Shown here piece after piece: positions 1-13,159 of a stretch of 64,000 bases of DNA. Made by a program: the position numbers and the translations under genes. Positions within the stretch are counted from its first letter, which is position 1. Each line of letters begins with the position of its first letter. The stretch spans positions 12,963,520 through 13,027,519 of the forward strand of contig CM023536.1 of the NCBI GenBank assembly GCA_013350335.1, given 5' to 3'. Source of the DNA: Chimonanthus salicifolius. Taxonomy: Eukaryota; Streptophyta; Magnoliopsida; Laurales; Calycanthaceae. The notes beneath the pieces were generated by a model that saw nothing but the letters and a program-made list of their open reading frames with translations, did no database searches and was not told the origin of the DNA.

Positions 1-540
1 AGATTAAATTTTATCAAAATCTATAGATTTAAACAAAATTCACATTTTGTCACTATTTACGTAATTCAACTTGTATTTATTAAAAGGGTTTAAAAACCTT
101 ATTTTCAAAATTTGAAAACATAAAACAATGAGTTATAATAAAGTCTAAATCACATATATATTTTTTTAAATTTTCTCATTTCTAAAATTGTTTAAGAATA
201 ATTATTTATTCACTTTCGGGGTCTTTTCGGGTAGTTTTTAACAACGTTTTCTGAAAATAATATAATAATATACTTATAAATTTTAGAATTTACAATTCTT
301 AATTAAGGAAATCAATATTAATGAACAATAATCAAATAATTAGATAAATAGTAAAATGACATTGACAAATGGTAAATTGCCATTTTACCCTTCCAACTAG
401 ATGAGTTGAATTATCGAGCTTTCAGGCTTTGATTGGGCCGAAACTAGGCTTTTCGTATAACCCTATCCATAATCGTTACGATTAACGGGTTAAAATATGA
501 TTTATCTTATTGATTTAGCCTAATTCGGGTCAGGATTTTA
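1..540 (-). mobile_element. Truncated gypsy-like LTR, family L1
   Basis: No gene is visible. The stretch aligns by eye with the right part of the complete LTR at 647-4138. Shared blocks include 'cggggt', a gap, then 'cgggtagt/cgggcgat', a 'ggtaaattgcc/ggtaaattacc' block, and the 'attgggcc...gattaac.ggtta' block near the end. It begins outside the window and ends near 540, where a SINE starts. The assignment is by similarity only. Confidence 0.55.
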
Positions 541-543
541 TAG

Positions 544-641
544 ATATCTACTGTCCTTAAGGCATACCAGGTCAGGCCATTGTGGTTCGAACCTGTCACA
601 TCTCCTTTCCTAAAGTGAGAGAATACCCGTTGAACTACACC
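544..641 (-). mobile_element. tRNA-derived SINE, family S1 (3'-truncated)
   Basis: On the minus strand it starts GGGTGTAGTTCAAC (box A-like) and carries GGTTCGAACC (a box B-like Pol III promoter), then the 'ggcctgacctggtatgcctta' type body. The same body recurs at about 5750, 12990, 19379 and 35565. The tail is missing. The solo LTR at 647 lies immediately beside its head. Confidence 0.6.
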
Positions 642-1625
642 CATATTGTCACGCCCCGACCCGACCGGTGGGCTAGGAACGCGACTGAATTTTTTTTTTT
701 TGAACATAAACTGAACCATAAGCATTCTTACTGGGCCGGATCAACATTAGGCCCAGTGGTTACACATTAGCCCGTTAAGTGGACTCAAACATGTACCATA
801 TGCTTCCCAAAAACCAAGACATACTAACAACATAACACAACATGCTCAAATCAAATCCAACATTGATTAATACAAAGCATAAGAAATTCAATCATTGATT
901 CATCATTCGAAACATTGTCTCAAAAGGCAACATAGCCTAATACATCATTTACAAAAAAATCACATCAGAGTAGCTACAGAAACGCAGCAGTCCTAGTTCA
1001 ACACATGGACGCACGCCAAGTACCACACTTGGTACTTTACAAAGGAAAATGGTTCCAAGAACCAGAAAGCATAAACATAAGGGTATTCCCCTTAGTGGGA
1101 ATCCCAAAGCAACGCCGCAGCTTATCTATTCTAAGCTTCAAACGGAGGGTCCTCCTCCTCGGATTCATCTCATGAAAGGTGAGTGGGGTGAGCTAACTAG
1201 CCCAGTGAAAGAAATATAACAGTGCAGTTAAGTAAACAACAGGTGAGTATATAATCAACAGTTGTAATATAACATCTCATGCTTGATAATAGAATCACAA
1301 TATCAAGTAAAGTCTCATCATCATTTTCATCCTTTCATCATCTTTCCATTACTGCTGTCATCCACCGTAACCTCTTGGCACCATATTGACAACAATAGTA
1401 TTAAGTCCCGACACGGTCAAAATACATCCTTACAAGTATATCTCCGGCTCTTAAACTTAGCCGGTACTGACACCCTCAAGTCAGCAACTGACGCCCCACA
1501 GTCCACCCGTGGTCCAGTAGACATAAACCATCTCTCATATGGCTGATATTGATTCAATAGTCCAGGTACGTGGAAGCAGTAATACACACTCATACGATCA
1601 ACATCGTAATATCATAATCATCACC

Positions 1626-1735
1626 GCACTCTTACCATAGTGCGTCAAGTCCAGGCCAGCATCATAAGCACTCTTACCATAGTGCGTCAAGTCTAAGTCA
1701 ACATCATAAGCACTCTTACCATAGTGCGTCACATT
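1626..1735. repeat. 42-bp tandem repeat, about 2.6 units, within LTR L1
   Basis: Units start at 1626, 1668 and 1710, exactly 42 bp apart, each opening gcactcttaccatagtgcgt. The related LTR near 63350 has a single unit, so this is a local expansion. Confidence 0.85.
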
Positions 1736-2419
1736 CAGACATATGAGTGGGTTCATCACATCTGAAACCACTCATTGTTCAATATCCATATCCAATAACC
1801 AAACCTATTTACATTTTAACTGCAAAGTTAAGTTCCCTCACCGTGATGTGTAGTTTACGCGGTCTCTGTTCAAACAACACACAAGTGCATAATCAATATA
1901 TATAAAAAATACGTACACATACGTAGTATTTGGAAATCATACGTTTTCCCACAAAATATCCAGGGTTCATGGAATTTAGTCTCCTACTTGGTTTCTATCC
2001 TTTTTAAATTATCCACAAGATAATAATATAATAAACATAAAGGGCTCAGTCCAAACTCATATTGTCTTCTGGGCATTGACCAGATTGACTTATTGAGTAA
2101 AGTCTAGATCCTCGGGTCACTTCTCGGTTGTCTTCTGGATAGGACCAGAGCTGACATTTTGAGTAGGCTTCGAGGTCACTCAGTACCCGACTATAGTGTC
2201 GTCCTGAAAGTGAATCACTCAGTTCCCGACTAGTGTCGGACTGAAAGCGTATACAATAGTATTTACACTATAAATAATCAAAGAAAAGGGGTTAGTACAC
2301 TTTTAATTAATAAGGGGGGTATAAATCATAAAACACATTAAATAATCATCAAACACATTAACTGATAATCAAGATTAGACAAAAATCACTAATCAAACAA
2401 CGTTTTATCACTTAAAACT

Positions 2420-2830
2420 GTGTTCCTCGGAACATCGCCTCGGAACAGGTACAATGGCTTCGGATCATCCGAACCATACTAAACTAAGTCACTGGCCTCG
2501 GAACATGGGCCTGACTTCGGATCGTCCGAAGACTGGGTCTCGGACCGTCCGAAGTCCATCCGAACTGATAAAACAGAAAACAGAAAGGCTCGGTGGGTCT
2601 GAAGCCTCGGAACGTCCGAAGGTAGGGTTCAGAACGTCCGAGAGGGTCGGTCCTTCCGAGCTGGGCTCGGTCCTTCCGAGCTTGGCTCGGTGCATCCGAA
2701 AGAGGCTCGGCTCGCCTCGGGCGGACTGGGCTTCGGGTTGAAGCTCGGAACGTCCGAGGGTCACGGCTCGGACCGTCCGAAGGTTCGGACCGTCCGAAGA
2801 TCGGCTCTCGGACCTTCCGAGAGTCGTCTT
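2420..2830. repeat. Cluster of TCGGA-N3-TCCGA palindromes
   Basis: About 14 imperfect or perfect copies of a short palindrome, consensus CTCGGAccgTCCGAG, lie in about 400 bp. Examples are ctcggaccgtccgaag, ctcggaacgtccgaag and ctcggaccttccgag. Spacing is irregular, so this is not a simple satellite. It is much more GC-rich than its surroundings. It lies 3' of the LTR TATA box in minus-strand orientation, so it would fall in the transcribed part of the LTR if that box is used. Confidence 0.85.
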
Positions 2831-3306
2831 CTCCACTGTCTGCAACAGCAGACAGTGACGACGGAAAAACGGTGAAATGCGATTCCAGAAAGGGAGGGCT
2901 TCCCGGATTCGGTTTTCACGTCCGTCTGGTCTGATGGACTCCTCTGGGAGTCCTCTTTCCACAGGGATTGTTTTGGAGCTCAGAAGCTCAAAGGGCCATC
3001 CGATTTAAACAGTGAAAACTCACGGGTACATGAAACCCATGGTTTTCTTTAAAACTTTAAACTGGTTTTTCTCCATCAAAACAGGGTCAAAACTTGGTTT
3101 TCTTGATTCTAAACCGGTTAGAATTTTAAAAGGAATGTAATGGATACCTTCACTTTGATTCCTGGGCTAAAATTTTGATTTTTGAAAAATCTTCCTTCAA
3201 AGCTACGGTTTGCAAAACAGGCAACGGCAGGGGTCTCGGACAAGTTTAACAGAGAGCAGAGAGAAGAGAAGAATTGCTGGGAGTTAAAACGATCGAAGGG
3301 GGCCTG

Positions 3307-3314
3307 TATTTATA
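3307..3314 (-). promoter_or_regulatory. LTR TATA box
   Basis: The minus strand reads CCTATAAATACAGG, a canonical plant TATA box (TATAAATA) inside the solo LTR. It gives the Pol II transcription direction of the LTR. Whether it is active is unknown. Confidence 0.55.
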
Positions 3315-4143
3315 GGTTTTCTGGCCGGAAATCCAGGGATGGGACACGACGGGAGATCTCATCATCAGCCGAGAAATGGGCCGAGCGGAGTGCATGCGCC
3401 TGCATGCCGTCGTGGGTGACGCTGCTACAGTGCTGGACTTAGGGGTTTGCAAATCAGCCCTTTGAAACTTTCGAATTTGCAGATAAGTCCTAGTTTTTCA
3501 TAAAACCGATTTTTAAACTAAAAGTAATGTTTTAAAAACTCAAAAACTCGATCCAACCTTACAGATGGGTTGGGTTTTGAAAACCTTATCACCATAAAAA
3601 ATTTCAGAATTTATCTCTCACTGAAAATCATTTATTTAAATAAAAACCATATTTCACCCATAATTACTTAATTAAACAAATGTAAAAATAACTATTTTAT
3701 AAACCTCATTTTCAAGTGAAAAGAAATATCTAGATCATTCTTAAAATGGTCTATCATAAAACACCCTTTTCAAAATTTATCTCCTTCCCGAAAATATTTT
3801 AAATAATTAAAACTCCCTTTCGGGGTTTTGACGGGCGATATTTAAATATCAATTTCTGAAAGTTAAATCATTTTAAAACAATAAGTGCAATTCCTTCATT
3901 AAAGATAACGTTATTCACCAATAATATACACCAAATCACATAATTTATAGAAAAATGCACAACAAGTGGTAAATTACCAAAATACCCCTCCAGCTGAACG
4001 GGCTGGATCTCTGAGGTCACGAGCTCGGATTGGGCCTCGCTTGGACTTTCCTCAAAGCCCTGACCGAAAACTTCCAGATTAACAGGTTAAACACGATTAA
4101 CGAGGTAAAACATGCCTAATCTGGGGTAGGGTATTACACATAT

Positions 4144-5749
4144 AGCATTCCTTGCATTTTAGTACATTGATGTTACGACTAAGCTCATAGAACTAAAAGT
4201 AAGACTCAAGAAAATGATGTCTACAATCGAATAAAATAGGTTTTTTTCTATTAAATACTTATGGATGTATGTATATCTTTATCTCTCATTGTTGAAGTAT
4301 ATTAGAGTAAATGATTTTCTCATACAACATTTCACTCTTAAATGAATGTATATACATCATTCACAAGTATTTGAGAATTTTTCAAAATTAATTTATTTAA
4401 GTTACATTATTAAAGTTTAGATGAATGATCACTCATTAATAAGAACAATTAATGCATGCCTTTATTGATAGACAAGACTCTTAGCTCATACTATAAGTAC
4501 TTGTTACAATTTAAAGAATGTGAGTTTGAATTTTATATATTTTAGATAGGAATCACTCACACACAAAAATTAACAGGGTCATGAGTGTCAAATTCTATAT
4601 TATCATTGTTGTTAAACAGTGTGAGCCGATGTACTTGGCGTTTATGGTTTACATTTGACAATACTGAATTCACAGTAGTTTTCCATTTCCTCAAGCATGA
4701 TAAAATTCAGATGATAGAAAGTATGATTGCCAAGATAGTCGAATGGAAAAAAAAAAAAAAAATTCACTTTATAATCAATGGCCCCTGGGTCCCATGTGGG
4801 GCCCATCATAATTTAAATTCAAACTTTCTCCTTCTTACACCTATATATGTCTCTGTGAACCCTATCTAAGTCCAATCTGAATGCATTTCGAGTTTATTTC
4901 ATCATTGGATTAAAAGTTTATTCAAACTTGACTCTTGATGGTTGGTCTTTTGAATCTTACAAATCACGACTTTTCAAATCTAATATACTTAATTTTTCAT
5001 GAAAAGTATCATCTTAAATCCACCAAGTCTACTTTCATTAGACCCCATCCTATTTTCATGCACTGGACCTCATCTCTATAGACCCTATCAGGCTAGGGAC
5101 GACCTTAGAAGGAGAAACTAATTCTGAAAAATTAAACTTAAACTCATAAAAACAAATGAGGCAATAATGACTGATGATAATGAGAATTCATTAGTCAATG
5201 CTAAGAATTACGTATCCCTCTTGTATACTTATTATTTTCAACATTCACATGGTTTCTTTTAATGGGAAACGACCCCTTTACCATACAGATCCTTCATCGG
5301 TTGATGATAGAGTGTACTTTAGATCAACCTAATGGACTCATATCCACATGTGCCACGAGTGAGAACGTGTGATGCATGTTGAAACATTACATTGGATTTT
5401 AAGTGAGTGTAAGTGTCAATGGCATTTTTATTTGTCAGGTTATGTAGAGTTTGACCATCAGAGATGTGCTATCGATCCAGTCGCCTTCACATGACATCTT
5501 ATGTAAATCTTAATTAAAGTAGTATATATGGGCATTTTGTGTGTATGAGAGAGAGAGCAGATCACCTCTAACTAGAGCCGCGTCTTCTTCATTTTGTTTT
5601 TGAGCATAATGGATCGATTGAACCCCGTGTACATACTAAAAAAGAACCACGTAAAATCTTTCTGTTGTGGTTTGCTTTTCTTTGTTGCTTTTTCTTTTCT
5701 GTTTTCGGTATTACTGTTTGTGTATAGTTGAGAAGATGACTTTCTCCAA
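4144..5749. other. Intergenic AT-rich DNA, no gene seen
   Basis: No coding frame has family-like features. The stretch 5400-5640 (gagtttgaccatcagag, then tagtatatatgggc, then gagcagatcacc) resembles 7850-8110 and may be a degraded LTR. The rest looks like unique sequence. Confidence 0.5.
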
Positions 5750-5911
5750 TTTTTTTTTTTTTTTAATTTATGTATGAGAAATTCAGATACAGTCCTATTA
5801 AGACCTCCACAGATGGTACCTCTATCCCTTAAGGTATAACCAAGGTTAGTCTGTGAGGTTCGAATCTAACACCTCTCACTTCCTGATACGGGAGGTAACC
5901 ATCCGACCTAA
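5750..5911 (-). mobile_element. SINE, family S1
   Basis: An oligo(T) run (the A-tail of the minus strand) is followed by the family body. The box B-like block aggttcgaatc and the inverted block cacttcctgatacgggag lie near the right end. It is diverged, and no convincing TSD was found. Confidence 0.65.
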
Positions 5912-6208
5912 TCCAAAGGAAGGTTTTTCCAACATTATTATGGTGAAAAGACATTAAGATAAAATTAAGATAGAGTCGATTTAAATTTATTATAAGAATG
6001 TATCATGCATAAAAAATTGATAGAAAATTCTTCTTTTCAACAATAGCTGTGTTCTAGAAAAAACAAAAGCATTCGATGCACTGAACTGCTGAGAAACCAA
6101 AAGTGAGAAAGCTACAGCCATCAATCAACCCATGTTCACGGGCGTTGAAAACTTGAATTTGCCGAGATTAAATTGCACAGAACAATTTCATTATAATGCC
6201 TTGATTTA

Positions 6209-6654
6209 GGGGAGCCACACATACACCTGAAAAATCTACTTCTACACATTCGTTTTTGAATTTTTGAGTGAAGTTACCATTCTATCATCGCATATAAATT
6301 CATTTGAACGAATTTTCAGTTCATTCTCAAGTCGTTCGAATGAATATACTCATCTGAACGAACACCTTAGTGTAATTTTGGTTCATTCGAACGAATGGAC
6401 ATATATATGTCAATCCTTCATAAAATTCCACTCTGAATGAACCAACTGTTCATTCAAACGAATGAATACTCATTCAAACAAACGGAAAATACACTGATTT
6501 GTTAGTTCGAATGAGCACATTCATCCGAACAAACTGAAAATGAACTGACAGTTCATTCGGATGAATAGAACATGGAGGGGTAGAATAGTAATTTCACCCG
6601 ATTTTTTGAAGTCGGGGGTGTAGAGGCAGAAAAATCGAATTTCTATATAAGGCA
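6209..6654. mobile_element. Mutator-like MITE with internal palindrome cluster
   Basis: It is flanked by the direct repeat ccttgattta (6199-6208 and 6655-6664), a 9-10-bp TSD as made by Mutator-like transposases. The ends are long imperfect inverted repeats: tctacacattcg...gtgaagttaccattcta on the left matches the reverse complement of tagaatagtaatttcaccc...ggtgtaga on the right. There is no transposase. The middle (6290-6560) holds about nine copies of a TTCATTCGAACGAAT-type palindrome. Confidence 0.7.
6290..6560. repeat. TTCGAACGAA palindrome cluster
   Basis: Repeated variants such as ttcattcgaacgaat, gtcgttcgaatgaat and ttcatccgaacaaa occur in both arms at irregular spacing inside the MITE at 6209-6654. 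Confidence 0.8.
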
Positions 6655-6664
6655 CCTTGATTTA

Positions 6665-8505
6665 TTTATATAAGATAAGACGTCACCAACTTCATCAACA
6701 AAGTTATTTTTAAAATATATTTTAGAACTACAATTGATGTTTGGTGTGATTTTAAATTGGCACATGTTAATCTGACTTAACTAAATTTATATAAAGGAAA
6801 TTTCTAAAGATAAGAACTAATCTAAACTAATCCACTCTGTAAATTTCAAAGATGAGGTTAAACATTTTATGATCGAGTAGTCAGACCTCAATGGATCAAT
6901 AAGAAAAACAGATAAAGACCTAAACACAAATACATTGAAATTAGATAAAGACCTAAACACAAATACAATGAAATTGTCTATCCCATTCTTTTTAGGTGGC
7001 AAGCATGTCATATATATAGGAGGTATTTTCAAATTTATTACAATTTTATTGGCAAAATATTATGACCGCGTTTATAACGCATATTTACTGGCACAGTGAT
7101 AAATTTTCAGTAATTTTTCTTAAAAAACAGGATAAACAGTAATATCTTGATAAATTCCCAGTAAGTTACCAGTAAATTCTTTGTTAAGATTTTTATTTTA
7201 TTAGTATTTCATTTATTATATTTTTATTATTTTTTAAATATTATGTTTGCCATGAGATTTTTCCATTAATATTCTGGTAAAAGTTCGAGAATTTGAAAAT
7301 ATTCTGATAGTACTAATCACCCATTCATATTCTGAGAACGGTATTTGTGACTATGGGTGGGATACAGGACTGGGTCAGATTTATCGAATGAGAGCAAGAG
7401 TAACGATACAGTTTATAATGCTACTGCAACTGGCATAGTAAGCAAAATATTATACCCCCGAAACCAGAACTTCTTGTTTTCGAGTGGGAATTCATGGAAG
7501 AGGTGGGCAGCAACAAAACAGGGATCTGGAGATCAACACCCAATCCTGAAACACTTGGTTCTTAATTATGGAAAACATTTACAGTGAGTCGAATGCATGG
7601 AATCATGAACAGAGATCATACAAGGGGGAAAAAAATGAAGAGAAGCAATCAGAAAAACAGACGGTATAGCCTAAGATACAAGCAACATTACAAGAGTCAA
7701 TTCTCACTCACAAATTTCTGAAATCCCTTTACAACTATTTTAATAAAAATTTCTCTTTTCTCCTCACTGGGCTTTCAGATTCTCAATAGAAATCACACGC
7801 TTCTAGTAATTAGGAAATTAAAGTGCTAGAATCCTAGTGTTAAAGAGGTGTTAGGATATGTGGAGTCTGATCATCAGAGGTATAGTGTCGATCCAACTTG
7901 TAGCATCAAAGTTTTTGGAGGACAATTTCGTAATTTCATATGATGTTTTTTAAGTAAATCCTAATTAGAGTAGTATATATAGTCGTTTTATGAGACAGAG
8001 TGATACATTATATTGAGAGCAACATCTTTTTTGTTTTTTCTCTTCCTTTGAGCATTTGTGTGATTTTCTTAATTTTTCAATACTTTTATAATGTTAAGTT
8101 TTTTAATGAAAAAATCATGAATTATAATAAAATGTACATGTCGTTATGAGATGCTAGAGAACATTAATTTTATATAAGATGTTTATTAATATTTGTTTGG
8201 TAATTTTTTATAAGTTTTTAGTCAAGTTCTCAAATTATTACGACATACTTTATTGAGATCTAATTTTTTGCTTTCAAACATATGATACTTTACGAAATAG
8301 ATCATTTTTAAACCAAAATATGCTCACGATAGGTTTTTTTCACTTTTCTTATAATTCTATTTTTTTTATAACTTTTTAAAAAATAAAAGAAACCGCGACA
8401 TGTTATATATTGCCCGTTTAACAGCTAATACATATTTTATTGCGTATTTGGCTAATTTCGGAGCAAAGTGTACCATTGGGGCATATTTTTAACCCTTGAT
8501 TGCTA
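6665..8505. other. Intergenic, no gene seen
   Basis: AT-rich. The open frame at 7357-7587 matches nothing recognisable. The segment 7850-8110 (gagtctgatcatcagag, then gagtagtatatatagtcg, then ttgagagcaac) resembles 5430-5640 and looks like a decayed LTR with a TATA-like site. Confidence 0.45.
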
Positions 8506-8510
8506 CATCT

Positions 8511-10496
8511 TGTTGTGTAAATTTTAAATTTATAACTCGCAAGTGCATTAACCATTAAATAGTATAGCGATTGAGTGCGAGGTCGAACCCATCGGAACTT
8601 AGGAAAATATACCCATGAAAAACATACCACTGAATTATATATTTTAAGAAATATAGAAAATCATAGAAATAAATCTCAAATATGGAATTAATTCTCTATT
8701 CTAGGAAATCTAATTTTAATTTAGAAATATTCTAAAAATAGAAAACAAGTCCAAAAATAGGAATAACATCTAAAATTAGAAATAACCATTCAAGAGATCT
8801 AATTTTCATGGAAAACACAAAATTCACCTAACTTTAATTAAGATGGTGGAATTAATCTAAAAATTATAAATAATCTTAATCTAACTTACAACACAAAATT
8901 AAGATGCAATTAATTAATTACCAACCTAGTTCCACAATTTTCAAGAATTTGAATTTATAAACAAAAGAAAACAAAAATAACATGTAAATTACGTATATAC
9001 ATATTTCCAATAGAACTGGATCAAAGAATCAATGAGGCATTATTTTTCATATTTTAAAAATAAGACAAAGGCCTAGCCTACGGAGCTCACGTAAATTACT
9101 AACCATGAGTTCAAATTTTTCATCAATTAAAATTTCAATTATAAAACCCATGGATTCAATAATTAAAAATTTCTCAAATTAAACCTTAGATTAAATAGTA
9201 TTTAAACTTTCTCTCCAAACCTAAATATTTCAGTGCACTCTTGAAAACAAGAGCCTTAGATTGCAGAATGAAGTCTATTTAATCTAAATATTTCAATGCA
9301 TCTAATTTGAAAAATCTATAATTAAATCCAACATGTGTTTTATAAAAAAGAATTTAAATCAAATCAAATCATCATAATACATGAATTAAATAATTGGAAA
9401 ACCATAAACTAATATTTCAGCACACCTTTACTTTATCATTAAAATATGAAATTGGAATTACAATTTAATGGGATTTTGGAGTAAAGACATAAGAAAGATA
9501 TAATGGAAATCAAAATCCACCAACCTTAGAACCCAATGTGGATTGAAAATCCCACAGTCTTTCTCTTTCTCTTCCTCATCTCCTTTCCTTTGCACAGCCT
9601 TTTCTTCAATGCCCAAGTTCAGTTTTCTCAATGGGAGAGGGCTAGTATTTATAGATGAAAGGAGGTAGAATGAATGGATTGGATTTAAAAATTTAAATAA
9701 AGAAAGGGACACATGAAAGGCTGATACGGTTTGTGCTAAATATGGAATGACTTAAAAGAGGCAAGGAGATAAAATTCGTATAAAGTGGGTGTAAAATTTC
9801 ATTTTTTACACATATACCATCTTGCAGCTCAGTTTTGACCTTATGAACATCTGAATCAGGAAAAATCATAAACTACAAAGTTGTAGCCCTTGAAGTCTTC
9901 TTTCCAACACAAACAAAATTAAAGCAATCAGACATCGGAGTGGAACTTTATGACCAAAATACTGAACATGTGTCAAACCTTCCTTATTTTTCTTCCTTTC
10001 TTATTTTGTTTCTTTTTCCTTATTCCACTTGTCAAATTCGAAAATTCTCTTATATTGGCTTATAAATTTCGAATTTCCTCTTGAGATAATGAAAATAGTA
10101 TTCACACATGTGGATTTCTTTATGGGCTTTTCTTAATGGGCTTAATAATTGGGCTTTTCAAAGTATGGAAAATCTAATAATTAATTTTACCACTTACAAT
10201 CAATTCTAAAAATGTACTAAATTAATCCAAACTCTCAAAAATGGATTTGAATTAATTAGTTTACAAATAAAACCCCTAAAATTGTGGTAAAATAGTTATT
10301 AAAAATTCCAACTTTTCAAAATATAAATTTATGCCTATAAATTGCAAAATTCACCATTTGAATTCTCATATCTTTTATTTCCCTTTAAATCCTGCAAAAC
10401 AAGCAAAATCTCATTAAACATATTCTAAAACACACAAAATAAAAGGCTAACTAGTCCAAATATAAGGGTAAAATAGTAATTTTCTAGTGCTCATCA
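8511..10496 (-). mobile_element. Complete solo LTR, family L2, 1986 bp
   Basis: The plus strand runs TGTTGTGTAAATTTTAAATT to CTAGTGCTCATCA; the minus strand starts TGATGAGCACTAG. The TSD is an exact catct (8506-8510 and 10497-10501). Minus-strand TATAAATA at 9646-9653 gives the orientation. Family members lie at 33566-34964 (-) and from 63923 (+). No internal retrotransposon domain is adjacent. Confidence 0.85.
9646..9653 (-). promoter_or_regulatory. LTR TATA box
   Basis: Minus-strand CTATAAATACTAGCCC inside the L2 solo LTR. Confidence 0.5.
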
Positions 10497-10501
10497 CATC
10501 T

Positions 10502-12988
10502 CATTCTTGACCGTTGAGTAGTAAGTTTTTAATCAAAGGATAAAGATTGTCCCATCAAGCCAAATTCTTATTTTCTATGAGAATGTTCTATGTTCTTCAA
10601 AGTTCAAAGTGGGCTTGTCAAATCGCCGAACTGGCCCAAAGGCTGAATGATTTAGCCCAAATTGAATTCAGCTTTAATGCACATTAAGACTAATTTGATA
10701 AAATGAAAGACAAAGTTCATACTTTTTATGAAAAAAATTCTTTTCTAGGTGGGCTTAGGCCCAAACTTAAGCTCACAAGTTAGGCATAGTGCCATAGTGT
10801 CTAATTTTAGACCCAACACCAATACAAAGTGGGCTTAAGGATATGGGCTTACATTATCAGCCCAACTTCAGCCACAGTTGTGTCCCCTTTAACAGTTGCA
10901 AAATACTTGAACAGCCAACCTTTTTCCTCTGAAGAAGGAGAGAGGATTAAAATTTATAACCATATCTAACAAAATTCTGTATTAATAAAGACCTACTGAT
11001 TTAAAAACTCTTATTCTTGAAAAAAAAAGTGAATATTCATTTCTCTTTACTTGACAGCCATCATTTAAAATAGTGAAAAATACAATCATTTAACTTTTTT
11101 TATAACCAAGTTGTATAGACTTCTTAAAAGATTCGACTAATTGTCACGACTTGTGCAAGCCTCCTTACTCATAAACACTGAGTAAATCTACAGGTAGTGA
11201 CCCTTTATGGTAGTCAATGGAGTGGAACTCAGAACTCTAGACTCCCGCTTTTAAGTGTCATTTATTGCACTAACTTTAATTGATCTATACATCATGTAAT
11301 ACTCAATAAATTTATTAAATAAAATAGTCAGGTGCTGGACACATTAACCTTTAAAAAAATAATATACAATAAACGTCATCCGTTTACCAACATAATCTAG
11401 AAACTTCCCCATGTTTAAGAAATTTCAATGTTTGACAAGTATACAAGGAATGTTGAATTTTTAATGGAGATAGGCTGATGATGGCTGGATTTAATATATT
11501 CATGTAATTCCCACAGCACAGTCCATTTTATGCTGAATTTAAAATCCCAGTGATAAAAGAAAGATCAGGTCTTTAATGGACTGAAAACTTTCAATTGATA
11601 TTTAAATCAATTGGGTCCCTTTTTTTTTCCAAAAAAATAATAATTTTGGTATCAATTTCAGGCTCAGAGCTTCTTTTATTTTCAAAAAAATCCACTTCAA
11701 CCATAATTTAATTTTTTTGGATCCTACAAACTGAAAAAAATAAAATAAAAAACTCCACAATTTGCATTCTGATACTTCTATATTCACAAAAAAATTTGAC
11801 AAATGTTTCAAATTTCAACTAATTCTTTTTGAGATTTCAAGAAATATATCTTTATTTGTATAAATGGATTCCTACGCGCAACGTCGCCCATGATGGCAAA
11901 ACCCAAATAGGGCCCACATGGGCCCCACTTACACCACATATGTCGCTATCATATTCTGTGAAGTGGTTGGATCTATTCTAAATTGCTCTCATCATTGAAT
12001 TGAAATTCTTTCAAAATTATACTTATTTTGACCGTTGATTTTAAGACCATTAAAAATCATAACTTTAAGCAAAGAATACCTTTCAAATGAACTCCACTCA
12101 ACCCCTTGACTCCCATCCATGTGGGCAGACCGTCCAATGAAATAAAATGGCTCAGACATTGTCAACGACAATGATGATACAAGATTTAAAATAGAATTTG
12201 ATGTTAATAATTAACTTTTGAACCTATTTCAATGTGATGAAAATTTAAGTCATAACAACATTAAAACTATGCAATAATTTTTTAACAGGCTAACAATAGT
12301 GGCACTTTCAATTTACTATTGTTAGAAGTTACATAAAAATACAATTTTATTGAATAATTTTAAAATGATGTAAATATCTAATTTAAAAAACACATACAAA
12401 AAAGTGGTACACCAATGTAATTCAAAACTTTCAATTATTTCATAAGAAATGATGGGCCCAAATTTGAAAACTTGACATTTAGACTTGATTCAAAAATTTA
12501 TCGAGTTAAGTAACTCTGTTGAATTTTTAGACCCATTAAAACTTAGTGATTCACTCGATTTAAAATCTTATCGAATTAAGTCAATTCAAACACGTGTAGC
12601 TGTTTTTTTTTTTCAAACTTTGATCTATAGTCCAAAGTTTCAAACAATGTAAATCATTGGAAACTTCCCAAATCCTAGGAGATCTTCAATTTTTAAGTAC
12701 TGACCCCAGTGAAAGCTGGAAAGTATAAACTTTTCCATTGATGATTTGCTGGTTCATCATGAAAAAGTAGAAAATAGATTGCTGCTATCTATATTTGAGA
12801 ACTTGCTGCCTCAAAAATTAGCACCTTTCTTCAAGGGATTGGACTCTAAACTAGTAATTAGTGCCTATCTTTAAGGGATTAAGCACCTAAACATCAGATG
12901 ATAAAAGACTTTTGTGGATAGAGCAAAGCTTGAACAACATTTTCTATTGTTTAATACTGTCATTTTTTAACTTTAGTTTAGGGGCACA
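10502..12988. other. Intergenic AT-rich DNA, no gene seen
   Basis: No plausible coding exon. Around 11900 there is a 'gggcccacatgggcccc' block, like the one at 4780-4806, a motif often seen in degraded plant repeats. Nothing else is recognised. Confidence 0.45.
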
Positions 12989-12989
12989 T

Positions 12990-13159
12990 TTTTTTTTTTT
13001 GGAGTAACGTGTGAGAAACTCAAGTACAGTCCTACTAAAACCTCCACGGATGAGTCCACTTTCCCTAAGGCACACCAAGGTTAGGCCATGAGGGCTCAAA
13101 CCAGTAACTTCCCACTTCCTGAGGTGCGGGAGACAACGAGTTGAGCTACACCCTAGTTA
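12990..13159 (-). mobile_element. SINE, family S1
   Basis: An oligo(T) run (A-tail), the body 'gtgagaaactcaagtacagtcc...cctccacggatgagtcc', a degenerate box B (gggctcaaacc), the inverted block 'cttcctgaggtgcgggag' and the box A-like gagctacaccc follow in the family order. Flanking cacat may be a short TSD. Confidence 0.75.

Larger units (their letters stand above)
647..4138 (-). mobile_element. Complete solo LTR (gypsy-like family L1), 3492 bp
   Basis: It runs TGTCACGCCCCGACC to GGGTATTACA on the plus strand, which is TGTAATACCC to GGGGCGTGACA on the minus strand, a terminal style common in plant Ty3/gypsy LTRs. An exact 5-bp TSD, catat, lies at 642-646 and 4139-4143. No gag, pol, primer-binding site or second LTR lies next to it, so it is a solo LTR. 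A minus-strand TATA box (3307-3314) sets the orientation. It contains a 42-bp x3 array (1626-1735) and a dense palindrome cluster (2420-2830). A related copy lies at 62378-63922 and a more diverged one at 53354-56785. Open frames inside it, up to 157 codons, are composition artefacts. Confidence 0.85.

Noticed and set aside
544..641. Functional tRNA gene
   Set aside because: Box A/B-like motifs are present but the cloverleaf is not; the sequence is one member of a dispersed SINE family.
2454..2962. Overlapping open frames up to 157 codons on both strands
   Set aside because: They arise from the GC-rich TCGGA/TCCGA palindrome cluster inside a solo LTR; the peptide is a repeated RSE/GRSE pattern with no domain.
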